6,112 nucleotides of DNA, from NCBI GenBank assembly GCA_015231815.1, contig JADGAW010000135.1:1-6112 (forward strand), read 5' to 3'. Shown piece by piece: positions 6,100 to 6,112 of the stretch. The notes beneath the pieces were generated by a model, which saw only the letters and a list, made by a program, of their open reading frames with translations, made no database searches and had not been told where the DNA came from. Both the position numbers and the translations under genes were made by a program. The DNA comes from Nitrospinota bacterium (GTDB lineage: Bacteria > Nitrospinota_A > JADGAW01). Within the stretch, counting starts at the first letter, position 1. The number at the start of each line of letters is the position of its first letter.

Positions 6100-6105
6100 A
6101 GTAAT
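6077..6105. repeat. Imperfect tandem repeat, two units of 14 and 15 bp
   Basis: Two adjacent units share TACGGTGA (6077-6084 and 6091-6098) and end in GTAAT (6086-6090 and 6101-6105). They differ only by G versus AA between these blocks. The repeat sits in the presumed intergenic region in front of oadG and overlaps the candidate oadG promoter, so an operator with two direct half-sites is a reasonable reading. It also overlaps the possible plus-strand start at 6095. Confidence 0.55.
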
Positions 6106-6112
6106 CAATAAA
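6095..6112 (+). CDS. Possible 5' end of a divergent gene (six codons)
   Basis: GTG at 6095-6097 is followed by five sense codons (reading V/M-K-V-I-N-K) to the window edge and is preceded by GAGGT (6083-6087) at a 7-base spacing, a good ribosome-binding arrangement. A divergent gene here would share its control region with oadG. Six codons cannot prove a gene or suggest a product, and the Shine-Dalgarno-like bases are part of the tandem repeat. Confidence 0.25.

Noticed and set aside
1..6112. tRNA, rRNA, CRISPR array, insertion sequence or defence system
   Set aside because: The coding genes fill almost the whole window, gaps are at most about 110 bp, and I saw no cloverleaf, regularly spaced long repeats, transposase motifs or terminal inverted repeats.

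Overview
This is an A/T-rich bacterial window. One strand carries a compact run of genes, all read right to left on the minus strand. The three rightmost genes are oadG, oadA and oadB, which together encode a complete membrane-bound, biotin-dependent, sodium-pumping oxaloacetate decarboxylase. Next come a small P-loop kinase of the shikimate kinase fold, then gatA (the amidase subunit of the tRNA-dependent amidotransferase), and finally the 5' part of a membrane protein that looks like a GT-C (PMT/ArnT-like) glycosyltransferase and runs off the left edge. A possible divergent plus-strand gene begins in the last 18 bases at the right edge.

The organism cannot be named from this window. A GatCAB pathway and an Oad sodium pump point to a bacterium, probably one that uses sodium gradients or ferments or respires dicarboxylates. 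By eye, the GatA sequence recalls deltaproteobacterial-type GatA. Only oadA has a clear Shine-Dalgarno sequence. The starts of oadG, oadB, the kinase gene and gatA lack one, although nearby in-frame stops fix three of those four starts.

Layout from right to left: 6005-6112 is a possible divergent control region with an imperfect tandem repeat overlapping a plausible sigma70-type promoter for oadG. The gaps are 55 bp (oadG-oadA, with a small hairpin and a 14-bp perfect palindrome), 13 bp (oadA-oadB), 14 bp (oadB-kinase), 31 bp (kinase-gatA) and 70 bp (gatA-glycosyltransferase, with two mutually exclusive inverted repeats). There is no gene-free stretch longer than about 110 bp. Spacing and orientation fit one operon from oadG to gatA, possibly with the glycosyltransferase gene.

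OadA transfers the carboxyl group of oxaloacetate to its own biotin. OadB decarboxylates the carboxybiotin and exports sodium. OadG holds the two together at the membrane. The kinase and gatA are not functionally linked to the pump in any obvious way. The most informative oddity is the kinase: its nucleotide-binding loop is intact, but several residues that bind shikimate in true shikimate kinases appear to be replaced.
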